This document shows positions 47,113 through 55,154 of a stretch of 64,000 bases of DNA, piece by piece. Numbering within the stretch: position 1 is the first letter of the stretch; each line of letters opens with the position of its first letter. This stretch comes from Niastella yeongjuensis. Lineage in GTDB: Bacteria; Bacteroidota; Bacteroidia; Chitinophagales; Chitinophagaceae. Location: the NCBI RefSeq assembly GCF_900110245.1, contig NZ_FOCZ01000024.1, positions 1-64,000 of the forward strand, in the 5' to 3' direction. The translations under genes and the position numbers were made by a program. The notes under the pieces were generated by a model. It was not told the DNA's origin, did no database searches, and was given only the letters and a program-made list of their open reading frames with translations.

Positions 47113-47628
47113 TCACGTATATTGTTTTAAAATGCGGTCAAGCATGGCAACGGTTATATCTTTATACAGGTCATTGTCTATCATAAGTGCCGGTGCATGG
47201 TCGCAACAACCCAAACAGGCATTGGGCAACAGGGTAAAGCATTGATCGCTGGTAGTTTCACCAAAATGAATGTGCAGCTTTTCCTGCAGCGCTTTATAGA
47301 TGTCGCCATATTTCATAACATAACACGAAATGCTGTCACATACCAGGATCACGTGCCGGCCTACCGGCTTCCGGAAGATAAGGTTGTAGAAAGTAGCCAC
47401 ACTGTCTACTTCGGCAGGGCTCATTTGTAAATAGGCGGCAATTGCATTCACACTGTCATCGCTGATCCAGCCACGCTGGTGCTGTACAATTTTCAAGGCT
47501 TCAATAACCGCAGCGCTTTTATGCGGCACCAGGCTTACTTCATGGTCAATGAACTGGCGTTCGATATCCGTCAGGTAGTGCGCCTGTTGTTTAACCTCAT
47601 TTCCTTTATTTACTTTTTCCGTTATCAT
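47113..47628 (-). CDS. nuoE: NADH-quinone oxidoreductase subunit E
   Basis: The 171-residue thioredoxin-like subunit binds the N1a 2Fe-2S cluster through CDSISC and CLGCCDHAPAL. The N-terminal helical part (AAVIEALKIVQHQRGWIS) is standard. It works with NuoF in NADH oxidation. It lies 6 bases after nuoCD. Confidence 0.96.
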   Translation of the reverse strand: MITEKVNKGNEVKQQAHYLTDIERQFIDHEVSLVPHKSAAVIEALKIVQHQRGWISDDSVNAIAAYLQMSPAEVDSVATFYNLIFRKPVGRHVILVCDSISCYVMKYGDIYKALQEKLHIHFGETTSDQCFTLLPNACLGCCDHAPALMIDNDLYKDITVAMLDRILKQYT

Positions 47629-47634
47629 AACTGG

Positions 47635-49383
47635 TCAACGATCAATATCCGCCAAAACAAAATCAATGCTTCCCAAAATGCTTAACAAGTCACTCACGGT
47701 ATACCCTTTACTGATATACTGCAGCATTTGCATATGCGGGAATGACGGGGTACGAATGCGCACCCGGTATGCAGCCGTATTGCCATCACTGATGCAGTAA
47801 TAGCTGTTGGCACCCTTGGTGGCTTCAATACAACTCATGGCTTCACCAGCCGGGATCACCGGCCCCCAGCTCACATTTAGAAAATGCGTGATAAGGGTTT
47901 CAATATCCTGCATGGTAAATTTCTTTAAGGGTGGCGTAGTAAGCGGATGGCTCGATTTATAATCACCTTCCGGCATATTCCGCAAACACTGTTCTACAAT
48001 GCGCAGGCTTTGCCGCATCTCTTCTACCCGCACCAGTGCGCGATCGAAGCAATCGCCATGTTGCGCGGTGGGAATATCAAAATCAAACCAATGGTAGCCG
48101 CCGTACGGTTGCATTTTACGAAAATCCCATTCAAATCCACAAGCCCTTAATCCGGGACCGGTAACGCCCCACTCTATCGCTTCTTCCAATGTATATATAC
48201 CTATGCCCTTGGTGCGTGCCTTGAACAAACTATTGCGGATCACCATTTTTTCATATTCTTTGATCTTTGCAGGGAAGTATTCTACAAAATGTTGTACAAG
48301 GCGTTGCCAGCCGGTTGGCAGGTCCTGCGCCACGCCGCCAATGCGGAACCAGTTGGGATGCATGCGCCCGCCACAAATGGCTTCAATGATGTCGAATATT
48401 TTCTCGCGATCGGTGAACATGTAAAACACCGGTGACAATTGTCCCAGGTCCTGGGCAAAGGTGCCAAACCAAACGAGGTGACTGGCAATACGGAACAGTT
48501 CGCACAACAGAATACGGATCACCATGGCCCTGTCGGGCAGCTCGATACCCGCCAGCTTTTCAACAGATAATAAATAAGCGAGGTTATTCATAACGCCGCC
48601 CAGGTAATCTACCCGATCGGTGTAGGGAATGTAGGTATGCCAGCTTTGGCGTTCAGCCATTTTCTCAGCCCCGCGGTGATGAAAACCTATTTCAGGTATC
48701 GCATCCACAATATCTTCGCCATTCAATTGCAGTATGATGCGCAGTACGCCATGCGTTCCCGGGTGTTGCGGACCAATGTTCAGGAACATATAATCGGCGT
48801 CATCGCCATGTTGCTTCAGGCCCCAGTCTTCGGGTTTGAACCGGAGGGCTTCCTGTTCGCGGTCCTGTTGTTCATCATACAGTTGAAAAGGACCCATTTC
48901 GGTTGCGCGTGCGGGGTGATCTTTTCGCAAAGGATGTCCCTCCCAGGTAAGGGGCATTAAAATACGGGTTAAATGCGGATGGCCATCGAAGTGGATGCCA
49001 AACATATCATACACTTCCCGTTCGTACCAGTTGGCATTTTTAAATAACGCAGTGATGGAGTATAAAGAAGGGTACTCGCCGCGTAATGCAACTTTCAATC
49101 TGATGAATTCATTACGTTCAAACGAGAAAAGCACATAGACTACAGTAAAATCGGCCATAGGCAGGCCATTGAAGCGGTTCCTGTTCCGCTCATCGATCCC
49201 AAACAGATCGTACAACATGCGGAATGGTCGGGCGACGGTTGTTTTCAGGAATTCAACAGCGGGTACAATCTCCTCCTTCGACACCCACAAGGTGAGCACC
49301 TCGTCAACCGTTTTTTGCTGATAGCGTATGTCAGCACCTAACCGTTGTTGCAGCTGTTGCAATATGACATCGGCATCATCCAT
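47635..49383 (-). CDS. nuoCD: fused NADH-quinone oxidoreductase subunits C and D
   Basis: A single 582-residue chain joins the NuoC domain (residues 1 to about 180, [27 protein letters not shown]) to the NuoD domain (from about 195, [22 protein letters not shown]-type [13 protein letters not shown], ending [11 protein letters not shown]). NuoD forms the quinone pocket with NuoB. The fusion is known in Escherichia and in some Bacteroidota. The linker is short. It lies 6 bases after nuoB. Confidence 0.96.
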   Translation of the reverse strand: MDDADVILQQLQQRLGADIRYQQKTVDEVLTLWVSKEEIVPAVEFLKTTVARPFRMLYDLFGIDERNRNRFNGLPMADFTVVYVLFSFERNEFIRLKVALRGEYPSLYSITALFKNANWYEREVYDMFGIHFDGHPHLTRILMPLTWEGHPLRKDHPARATEMGPFQLYDEQQDREQEALRFKPEDWGLKQHGDDADYMFLNIGPQHPGTHGVLRIILQLNGEDIVDAIPEIGFHHRGAEKMAERQSWHTYIPYTDRVDYLGGVMNNLAYLLSVEKLAGIELPDRAMVIRILLCELFRIASHLVWFGTFAQDLGQLSPVFYMFTDREKIFDIIEAICGGRMHPNWFRIGGVAQDLPTGWQRLVQHFVEYFPAKIKEYEKMVIRNSLFKARTKGIGIYTLEEAIEWGVTGPGLRACGFEWDFRKMQPYGGYHWFDFDIPTAQHGDCFDRALVRVEEMRQSLRIVEQCLRNMPEGDYKSSHPLTTPPLKKFTMQDIETLITHFLNVSWGPVIPAGEAMSCIEATKGANSYYCISDGNTAAYRVRIRTPSFPHMQMLQYISKGYTVSDLLSILGSIDFVLADIDR

Positions 49384-49389
49384 AACTCA

Positions 49390-50028
49390 TCATACCTCAT
49401 CAACTCCTTTAAAGTGTATCATATTCATTCTTTCTTCCCGTTTCCTGTCTTTCATGGAAGTAAGCGCCGGTTTAATAACGCCCTGTTCACCAATGACCCA
49501 ACTCAATGGCCGTTTTTCTTTTCCCACCGATTCTGCCAGCAACACCAACCCCTGCATAAATGCATCGGGTCGGGGCGGACAACCGGGCACGTACACATCA
49601 ACCGGCAAAAATTTATCAACGCCCTGCACTACACTATAGATATCGTACATACCACCACTGTTGGCACAACTGCCCATCGAAATCACCCAGCGTGGTTCCA
49701 TCATCTGATCGTGTAACCGCTTTATGATGGGTACCATTTTTATAAAGACTGTTCCGGCAATCACCATTACATCGGCTTCACGTGGCGTACCCCTGATCAC
49801 TTCCGCGCCAAAGCGGGCTACATCATATTTACTCGTAATAGCAGTGGCCATTTCAACAAAACAACAACTTAACCCAAAATGAAATGGCCACATGGAATTT
49901 TTCCTTCCCCAGGCCACCAGGCTTTGCACAGACGTTAGCATAATACTCTGGCTAACGGCTTCCTCCATACTGCCGTTACCGGAAAAACTACCGGTTGTAT
50001 CATTTGTTTTACTCAGCCACCATTTCAT
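49390..50028 (-). CDS. nuoB: NADH-quinone oxidoreductase subunit B (N2 cluster)
   Basis: Start ATG at 50026-50028 ([10 protein letters not shown]). A TTG three codons upstream is less likely. The 212-residue subunit has the N2 4Fe-4S ligands: Cys55 and Cys56 ([10 protein letters not shown]), [10 protein letters not shown] and [10 protein letters not shown]. It is the last electron carrier before quinone. The first 30 residues and last 30 residues are longer than in many homologues. It lies about 15 bases after nuoA. Confidence 0.96.
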   Translation of the reverse strand: MKWWLSKTNDTTGSFSGNGSMEEAVSQSIMLTSVQSLVAWGRKNSMWPFHFGLSCCFVEMATAITSKYDVARFGAEVIRGTPREADVMVIAGTVFIKMVPIIKRLHDQMMEPRWVISMGSCANSGGMYDIYSVVQGVDKFLPVDVYVPGCPPRPDAFMQGLVLLAESVGKEKRPLSWVIGEQGVIKPALTSMKDRKREERMNMIHFKGVDEV

Positions 50029-50042
50029 TGTACACAAATTTT

Positions 50043-50474
50043 TCAGTTATGATGAGTTGTTAGTTCCTTATATCTCCTTAAGATCTTCTTCGCATCCACC
50101 CCAATATCCAGCGCGCCAATGCCCCACTCATAGATCAATACCACTACCAGCTGACCAATAAAAATGGCCACGCCGGCATAGCCAAACCAGCCCAGTTCGT
50201 AAAAACCCAGCGCCCATAATATAATGAACACGGCTTCTACATCAAAGATCACAAACAACATGGCAACGAGGTAAAATTGAGCAGAAAACCGAAGCCGGGC
50301 AGAACCACTTTGTTCTATACCTCCTTCGTATGGCTTATCGGTAGCGCGGTCGTGGTGATGTTGACCTAAAATATAAGACAGGAAAAGAATGGCAATGAGC
50401 AGGATGAATACGATCCCTGCGTATAATAGCAACGGCCATAATTGATGATTACTATGGATTTCATTTCCCGGCAT
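50043..50474 (-). CDS. nuoA: NADH-quinone oxidoreductase subunit A
   Basis: I chose the ATG at 50472-50474 ([18 protein letters not shown]). A longer frame to 50561 adds non-family residues. The 143-residue subunit has three helices and the family loop ([40 protein letters not shown]-like region). It is the first gene of the nuo operon. No clear TAnnTTTG promoter was found upstream. Confidence 0.95.
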   Translation of the reverse strand: MPGNEIHSNHQLWPLLLYAGIVFILLIAILFLSYILGQHHHDRATDKPYEGGIEQSGSARLRFSAQFYLVAMLFVIFDVEAVFIILWALGFYELGWFGYAGVAIFIGQLVVVLIYEWGIGALDIGVDAKKILRRYKELTTHHN

Positions 50475-50590
50475 AACATAATACTTCCATGGTGGGCTTC
50501 TATGACATGCATAAACGTCCCCAATATGAATAAAACCAAAGGCACCAGGCCACACTGCCACAATAGTACGATCAAAAAAAGTTAGTTGCT

Positions 50591-51022
50591 TTAACTGGTA
50601 ATGTAATTTTCAAGATGTTGAATGATGGTGTCTTTCTGATCGATGATGTGTTTTACCAGGTCACCGATTGAAATAAGTCCAACCAATTCATTGTCATCGA
50701 TCACAGGTAAATGACGGATGTGTTTGTCAGTCATTAATTGCATGCAGTAGTCAATCTTTGTATCAGGAGTTACAAACACCGGGCTTTCGGTCATAATGTC
50801 CATTACCCTGGTCTCTTTTGAGGATCTTCCTTTTAATATTACTTTTCGGGCGTAGTCACGTTCTGTAAAAATACCATCCAGCTTACCACATTCTTCCAAA
50901 ACAACCAGAGAACCGAGATTCTTCGCTTCCAGTGTTTCTAAAGCTTCGTATACGGAGCTTTCCGGATTCACCGTGTATACCACATGTCCTTTGATTTGCA
51001 GTATATCTCTTACCGTATCCAT
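50591..51022 (-). CDS. two-CBS-domain protein
   Basis: The 143-residue protein is a pair of CBS domains (VYTVNPESSVYEALETL, LDGIFTERDYARKVILKG; then MTESPVFVTPDTKIDYCM, ELVGLISIGDLVKHII). Such stand-alone pairs bind adenosyl ligands and may sense energy state. It reads in the same direction as nuoA and lies about 115 bases upstream of it, so it could share its transcript. The exact ligand is not visible. Confidence 0.88.
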   Translation of the reverse strand: MDTVRDILQIKGHVVYTVNPESSVYEALETLEAKNLGSLVVLEECGKLDGIFTERDYARKVILKGRSSKETRVMDIMTESPVFVTPDTKIDYCMQLMTDKHIRHLPVIDDNELVGLISIGDLVKHIIDQKDTIIQHLENYITS

Positions 51023-51187
51023 GGTAATAGTTTTAAGAGCTATTTATACTGTTAAGTTATTCAATTTTTATTAAATAAAAAATTATTCCAAATCGGGTCA
51101 GCATTTCCACAGTCAATGATGATCAGGATCATACTCTGCAAATGCCATCGGCCGTATAAAGCCATTAACTTAGTAGAAATAACCAAC

Positions 51188-51709
51188 ATGAAAAAGTATT
51201 GCATCCTGCTGCTTATGACAGGTAGTATCTGTCTCATCGTTTCCTGTGGGCAGGCAGGTACCGAAACAACCGGCAACAATAAGATGAACGACACTGCTGC
51301 CATCGCTTCTTCTGCGGCTGCCTTTGATCTTTCCAAAGCAAAGGAATGGATTGAGAATGATAACAAAAAATTCCAGGAAGAAGCAAAGAAAGGCGATTCA
51401 AATGCCATGGCCGCACACTATGCTTCGGACGGGTGGTTAATGTTTGATAACAGCGAGCCTAAACAAGGAAATGAAATTGCCGCCGGCTGGGGCGGCGCTA
51501 TCAGAAGCGGTATGAAGGAATTGAAGATAAACACCGTCGATATTGTTGGCAATGCCGACCTCCTGGCTGAGACAGGCACGTTTGAAGTGCTTGGCGAAGG
51601 CAGTAAAGTGCTTGACAAAGGAAAGTATGTGGTAGTATGGAAACCCGAAAATAATAACTGGAAAATTTACCGCGATATCGGCAACAGCAATATGCCGCCA
51701 CATAAATAA
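51188..51709 (+). CDS. lipoprotein with SnoaL/DUF4440 (NTF2-like) fold
   Basis: The ATG at 51188 (MKKYCILLLMTGSICL) begins a lipoprotein signal with lipobox Cys in IVSCGQAG. After a short linker, residues about 50-170 form an NTF2-like domain (AKEWIENDNKKFQEEAKKGD, MAAHYASDGWLMFDNSEP, KYVVVWKPENNNWKIYRD). Members bind or modify small molecules, or serve as scaffolds. The specific role is unknown. It is transcribed away from the CBS gene. Confidence 0.82.
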   Translation: MKKYCILLLMTGSICLIVSCGQAGTETTGNNKMNDTAAIASSAAAFDLSKAKEWIENDNKKFQEEAKKGDSNAMAAHYASDGWLMFDNSEPKQGNEIAAGWGGAIRSGMKELKINTVDIVGNADLLAETGTFEVLGEGSKVLDKGKYVVVWKPENNNWKIYRDIGNSNMPPHK

Positions 51710-51730
51710 CAATCAGGTATCGGCAGGTTT

Positions 51731-52237
51731 TCAGCCTGCCGATTTGCTATTACCCACGATACAAGCCAGCAATACCAAAATCAATGCAATGGCATTGGCC
51801 ACTGTTCTTATGCCATGTAACTGGTTCCACGAATTTTCGAACAGGGTCCGTTGCCGGCTCAATGCTTCGGGTGAAGCTGATGGAATGTGAAAGGCGTCCA
51901 GTGCATTGTTCAATGGCACATTGCCAAAGAAGGTAACACCAAACGTTCCTACTCCATACACCAGCGTGGCACCCAGCAATAAATAAAAACGAAGCGGGGC
52001 CGAAGGATTATACTGTAACCAGGTGCTAAGTGGCAGCAACACCAGCGTACCCATAAAGCTCATAAAGAAAACCGGGTTCAGGATCTCTCTGTTGATCGAT
52101 TGCATAGCCGACAGATAATTGGCATCGGTCAACTTGCCGAGCCCGGGATTTACAGAACACGAATAAGCATAAAAGAGACCGGCGATCAATGCGGTGGTAA
52201 AAGCGGCAGCCAGTAAGGCCATGTTGGCGAAAGTCAT
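51731..52237 (-). CDS. DUF1772 / anthrone oxygenase-like membrane protein
   Basis: The 168-residue protein has four hydrophobic helices (ALLAAAFTTALIAGLFYAYS, FMSFMGTLVLLPLSTWLQY, LLLGATLVYGVGTFGVTFFG, IRTVANAIALILVLLACIVG) and the DUF1772 phrase FFGNVPLNNALDAF. Some members are linked to anthrone oxygenation, but most are uncharacterised. It lies 16 bases after the diheme gene in the same direction. Confidence 0.8.
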   Translation of the reverse strand: MTFANMALLAAAFTTALIAGLFYAYSCSVNPGLGKLTDANYLSAMQSINREILNPVFFMSFMGTLVLLPLSTWLQYNPSAPLRFYLLLGATLVYGVGTFGVTFFGNVPLNNALDAFHIPSASPEALSRQRTLFENSWNQLHGIRTVANAIALILVLLACIVGNSKSAG

Positions 52238-52253
52238 GAAAGGTGGTTTTATA

Positions 52254-53216
52254 TTATGGTAATTGAAAATATTGTTTTATTAACCCCAATGCTGCGGTGT
52301 CAACAACAGTAGTTCCGGTCCGCGGCATGCTTCCCTTACTCATTAAATTTACAATACGTTTGCCCTTTTCAGTAATGCGCGTATCTGCCAACGGTATTTC
52401 CCAGGCAAACCGAACAGCAGATCGGGCACAGGAACCCAGATCACTATGGCAATGAGCACAATTCACATCCAGGTAAGCCCGTACCCTGTCTTGTATACCA
52501 TACTTTTCATTTTGCCAGGCGGGTAATTCAGCAAATTGCTCCGGGGCCACATTATCCATAACACCTGCTTCCCACAAATACTTTAACTGGTTTATGGATT
52601 TATTATCCCGGGTAACGGTAATATTCAGGTTACGTACTTTCAACCCCACGGGCATTAGGTTGTTATCAGCAGTGTGACAGGAAGCGCAATCCCGCGGGCC
52701 CGGTATGCGATAGGAAATTTTCCGGCCCCTGCCGTTTTCATCGATCCAGCTAACAGGCGTATTTGATCCGCCGGTGGCGAGCGTGGCATCTGTCTGCTCC
52801 GGGTTCCATACATAGGTGCCGGCCATCCACTGGTTGTTATTTTTTATCAGCAGCCGGGTTTCAATGAGTCGTCTGCCTTTTGAAGGCGTTCTTTTATCCC
52901 TGAAATAATAGAAGGTTTTAACCAGGATGGTACCATCGGGGAGCTGCGGTAATCCATCGTTTACGGCAGTGATGGGTTTGACTGCCGGCACTTTTATAAG
53001 CCGTTGTTTTTCGGCATAATCAGTGAACAGGCCAGTGGCCAGTTCGTACTGTACGAAGCCATTACCCGGCGTAAGCGTTACCGGGTTGCCTGAAAAAATA
53101 TTGTATCCTGAAAGTTTTGGCGGTAACAGCCCCGAATTGTCGGCGCTGCCTGCGCCATACGCCATTCCCGCTATGATAGTAATTAATAAGGCGAAAACTA
53201 TTATAATCCGGTTCAT
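52254..53216 (-). CDS. SO_2930-like diheme c-type protein
   Basis: Start ATG at 53214-53216 (MNRIIIVFALLITII), followed by a signal peptide ending YGAG. The 320-residue protein has two heme c sites, CASCH and CAHCH, and ends SKGSMPRTGTTVVDTAALGL. This layout (YNIFSGNP, PDGTILVKTFYYFRD, ISYRIPGPRDCASCH) is that of the SO_2930/HNE_0200 family of exported diheme proteins. Its usual beta-helix partner gene is not next to it. It probably acts in the periplasm or at the surface in electron transfer. Confidence 0.83.
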   Translation of the reverse strand: MNRIIIVFALLITIIAGMAYGAGSADNSGLLPPKLSGYNIFSGNPVTLTPGNGFVQYELATGLFTDYAEKQRLIKVPAVKPITAVNDGLPQLPDGTILVKTFYYFRDKRTPSKGRRLIETRLLIKNNNQWMAGTYVWNPEQTDATLATGGSNTPVSWIDENGRGRKISYRIPGPRDCASCHTADNNLMPVGLKVRNLNITVTRDNKSINQLKYLWEAGVMDNVAPEQFAELPAWQNEKYGIQDRVRAYLDVNCAHCHSDLGSCARSAVRFAWEIPLADTRITEKGKRIVNLMSKGSMPRTGTTVVDTAALGLIKQYFQLP

Positions 53217-53298
53217 AATAAGTGTGATTATTATTGAACTCAAAATTATACCGGGCCAACAGCGGAAAATAGAATAAAACCGACACGGGGTAAACAAA

Positions 53299-53318
53299 AA
53301 CCACGCTTAAGCGTGGTT
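53299..53318 (-). terminator. terminator with perfect 10-bp palindrome
   Basis: AACCACGCTTAAGCGTGGTT is a perfect palindrome. On the minus strand it is followed by TTTTG, so it ends transcription from the genes above 53319. Confidence 0.7.
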
Positions 53319-53403
53319 AATATCTTTTCTCTGTAACATCAGTAATTTTAAATTCGCCATGGTCTACAATTGTAGCCATTTTTATCTGTAAATAATGACT
53401 CAT
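53317..53403 (-). CDS. possible 28-residue peptide
   Basis: An ATG at 53401-53403 opens 28 codons (MSHYLQIKMATIVDHGEFKI) whose stop overlaps the start of the terminator hairpin. It directly follows the 246-residue gene. There is no homologue I recognise. It may be a real short gene or a relic. Confidence 0.25.
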   Translation of the reverse strand: MSHYLQIKMATIVDHGEFKITDVTEKRY

Positions 53404-53418
53404 GGTTTAAAGCTACTA

Positions 53419-54159
53419 TTAATTCTCCCACGCATTCCATGTAATCAGATCAACTTTCCCATTTGTAATCGAATATATTTGACCAGAGGTAGTATCGCGA
53501 TACCTGATATTAAACGTCGCATTTTTTCTAAGCGCTGTATCTATATTCAGAATATTGACCGTGCCTGACTCAACCACGCCAAACTGGTCAATTCTTCTTC
53601 CACTATAACCAGACGTTATTTTGGCCTGTTCACAAGGAACAATATATTGATAGATGTCCGGATAAACAGGATATGTTCCTTTGCCGATACTTAACGGAAT
53701 CGAAATTTTAACAGGCTTATCAAACATAATCGACCTGATATAAATTAACACGGTCTGAATCCGGTTACTACCGCATGTTGCCATACCGGTAGTTACATTG
53801 TTTGTATTGACATAAGCCATTGTTTTATCCTGGAAATTAAAAGAGGCTGTATTGCCATTATATTTTAACGTGTCCTTTATCAAGGGAAGGTTGTCTATCT
53901 TAACGGTGGTAAATGAGCCTGGTATACCGGACGTTAACTGATAACCGGTAAACTCCAGGTAACCACTGATGGTCTTTTTTACGGTATCGAATTTTGTAAG
54001 GTCAAAATACCCGCCAGCATCCGAAGTATCTATATCAGAGTAATAATAATATGTGTTGGGAAACCTAACGCTGGCAATATTTTCGCCATTTTTAATAAGC
54101 GGATATCTTTTTATCGGATTGGAAGGATCAAACACAAACCCTGCATCGAATTTGGGCAA
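53419..54159 (-). CDS. beta-rich hypothetical protein, probably 5'-truncated
   Basis: The frame has only a TTG (54159) as start and stays open upstream to a stop at 54217-54219 (reading KDRIHAPNGDLPYNPQLPK). The product is beta-rich (ISGYLEFTGYQLTSGIP, IYIRSIMFDKPVKISIPLSI), with Cys in TGMATCGSN, resembling Bacteroidota DUF6252-type lipoproteins whose signal peptide would normally precede PNGDL. No signal is present here. The 5' end abuts the repeat at 54249 and the probable island, which suggests the gene lost its start at the insertion. Confidence 0.5.
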   Translation of the reverse strand: MPKFDAGFVFDPSNPIKRYPLIKNGENIASVRFPNTYYYYSDIDTSDAGGYFDLTKFDTVKKTISGYLEFTGYQLTSGIPGSFTTVKIDNLPLIKDTLKYNGNTASFNFQDKTMAYVNTNNVTTGMATCGSNRIQTVLIYIRSIMFDKPVKISIPLSIGKGTYPVYPDIYQYIVPCEQAKITSGYSGRRIDQFGVVESGTVNILNIDTALRKNATFNIRYRDTTSGQIYSITNGKVDLITWNAWEN

Positions 54160-54248
54160 TTGCGGATTATATGGTAAATCGCCATTAGGCGCGTGTATCC
54201 TGTCCTTGTGCTTTATTCATCCGCCTGTAAAACAACTATTTTCTCTCA

Positions 54249-54274
54249 AATCCCCCAACTTTTAAACCTGATCC
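54249..54274. repeat. outer direct repeat of the island, left copy
   Basis: A 26-base sequence beginning AATCCCCCAACTTTT and ending AACCTGATCC. It recurs at 59110-59135 with one mismatch. The two copies enclose about 4.9 kb. Confidence 0.75.
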
Positions 54275-54311
54275 GTTTTTTATAGTAAGGCGGATCAAGG
54301 AACTGACGTAA

Positions 54312-54342
54312 ATAAAAAAAGGACCACATTACTGTGATCCTC
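54312..54342 (-). terminator. terminator following a structural-RNA-like scar
   Basis: On the minus strand a 9-bp stem (AGGATCACA with TGTGGTCCT, one wobble pair) precedes seven T. It comes directly after the tRNA-like 3' end at 54349-54380. Confidence 0.65.
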
Positions 54343-54348
54343 TTTTTT

Positions 54349-54380
54349 GTGGAGTCTGCCGGCGAAATGTCGAACCATAT
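54349..54380 (-). repeat. inner direct repeat, left copy: tRNA/tmRNA 3'-end-like scar
   Basis: The minus-strand sequence reads ATATGGTTCGACATTTCG then CCGGCAGACTCCAC. GGTTCGA matches the T-loop and GACTCCAC an acceptor end, but the T stem does not pair, so it is not a working RNA. A copy at 58437-58468 matches 31 of 32 bases. Both are followed by a terminator on the minus strand. Integrases often duplicate such 3' ends. Confidence 0.6.
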
Positions 54381-54537
54381 AAAGGCTTTCTTTCGGCGGC
54401 TATATCAATTCAAACATTGTCTGACAACAAATTATTAAAAACCAGACAGGCAACTCCATTAACAATATGACAATGTGAGATGGCCTGCATGGGACTAGCA
54501 TTCATTTGTATACAGCTTGGGATAAAAAATATTAGAG

Positions 54538-55035
54538 TTAGAATCCAATTGTCCCGACCCAGTTGGACAAGTCCGCAGAAATGCTACCTTGTTTGTTTTT
54601 ATCACTTTCTGAAATGCAGTTCAGGCGCGGGATTGGCTGAAAGATCGTATTTACCTTGGAGGTTAGAAATAGCTCTTTTTCGCGATTATAGGTCACTCCT
54701 TCGGGAAAGACGAGCTTTTGTAGTTCCTCCTTTGCTAGCATCGGCCTTGAAGCCCAGTTGGTAGGGAGTTGCGTGGAAAGTGTTATACCTTGACGGAAGT
54801 AGGTTTTTAGGTTAGAGCTTTCTACGCCAGGTTCCGATATAGTTTTATGTATTTCTGTTCTTTCCTTCGCCAGTTTAGTTCGCAATCGGATATATACACC
54901 TTCAGGTACCTTCTTGAACAAAGAAAAGTCATCTTCCAACTCTTCATAAGTTTTTTCTATATCTGCCGATTGGGCTTTGTACATTTTTTGATGCTCCAAA
55001 GCCACATCGAAGGCCCTTTTTGCGTTTAAAGGCAC
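54538..55035 (-). pseudogene. C-terminal remnant of a large serine recombinase
   Basis: The 165-residue frame (GTG at 55033-55035, open upstream only to a stop near 55053) reads like the tail of Bacteroidota large serine recombinases: a coiled-coil stretch (DIEKTYEELEDDFSLFKK), LKTYFRQGITLSTQLPTNW, and EELQKLVFPEGVTYNREKE, SKVNTIFQPIPRLNCIS. The catalytic Ser domain and zinc-ribbon part are missing. It is a relic of the enzyme that may have mobilised this segment. Confidence 0.72.
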
Positions 55036-55154
55036 AAATAGCTGAAAATATGATCCTCATGCCATAAACTCCAGGTATTAACACCCATTTTATATTTGTA
55101 TTTTTTGATGTATATTGCTGTTTAGACCTCTTTTGTACCCTAAAATTAACCCTG

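Larger units (their letters stand above)
54217..54537. other. island boundary: repeats, terminator and structural-RNA-like scar, no gene
   Basis: It holds the outer direct repeat (54249-54274), a terminator (54312-54342) and a tRNA/tmRNA 3'-end-like sequence (54349-54380), all explained below. No ORF is convincing. Confidence 0.6.

Noticed and set aside
54349-54380. A functional tRNA gene on the minus strand
   Set aside because: Only the T-loop and acceptor-like end are present. The T stem does not pair and no anticodon arm is found upstream.
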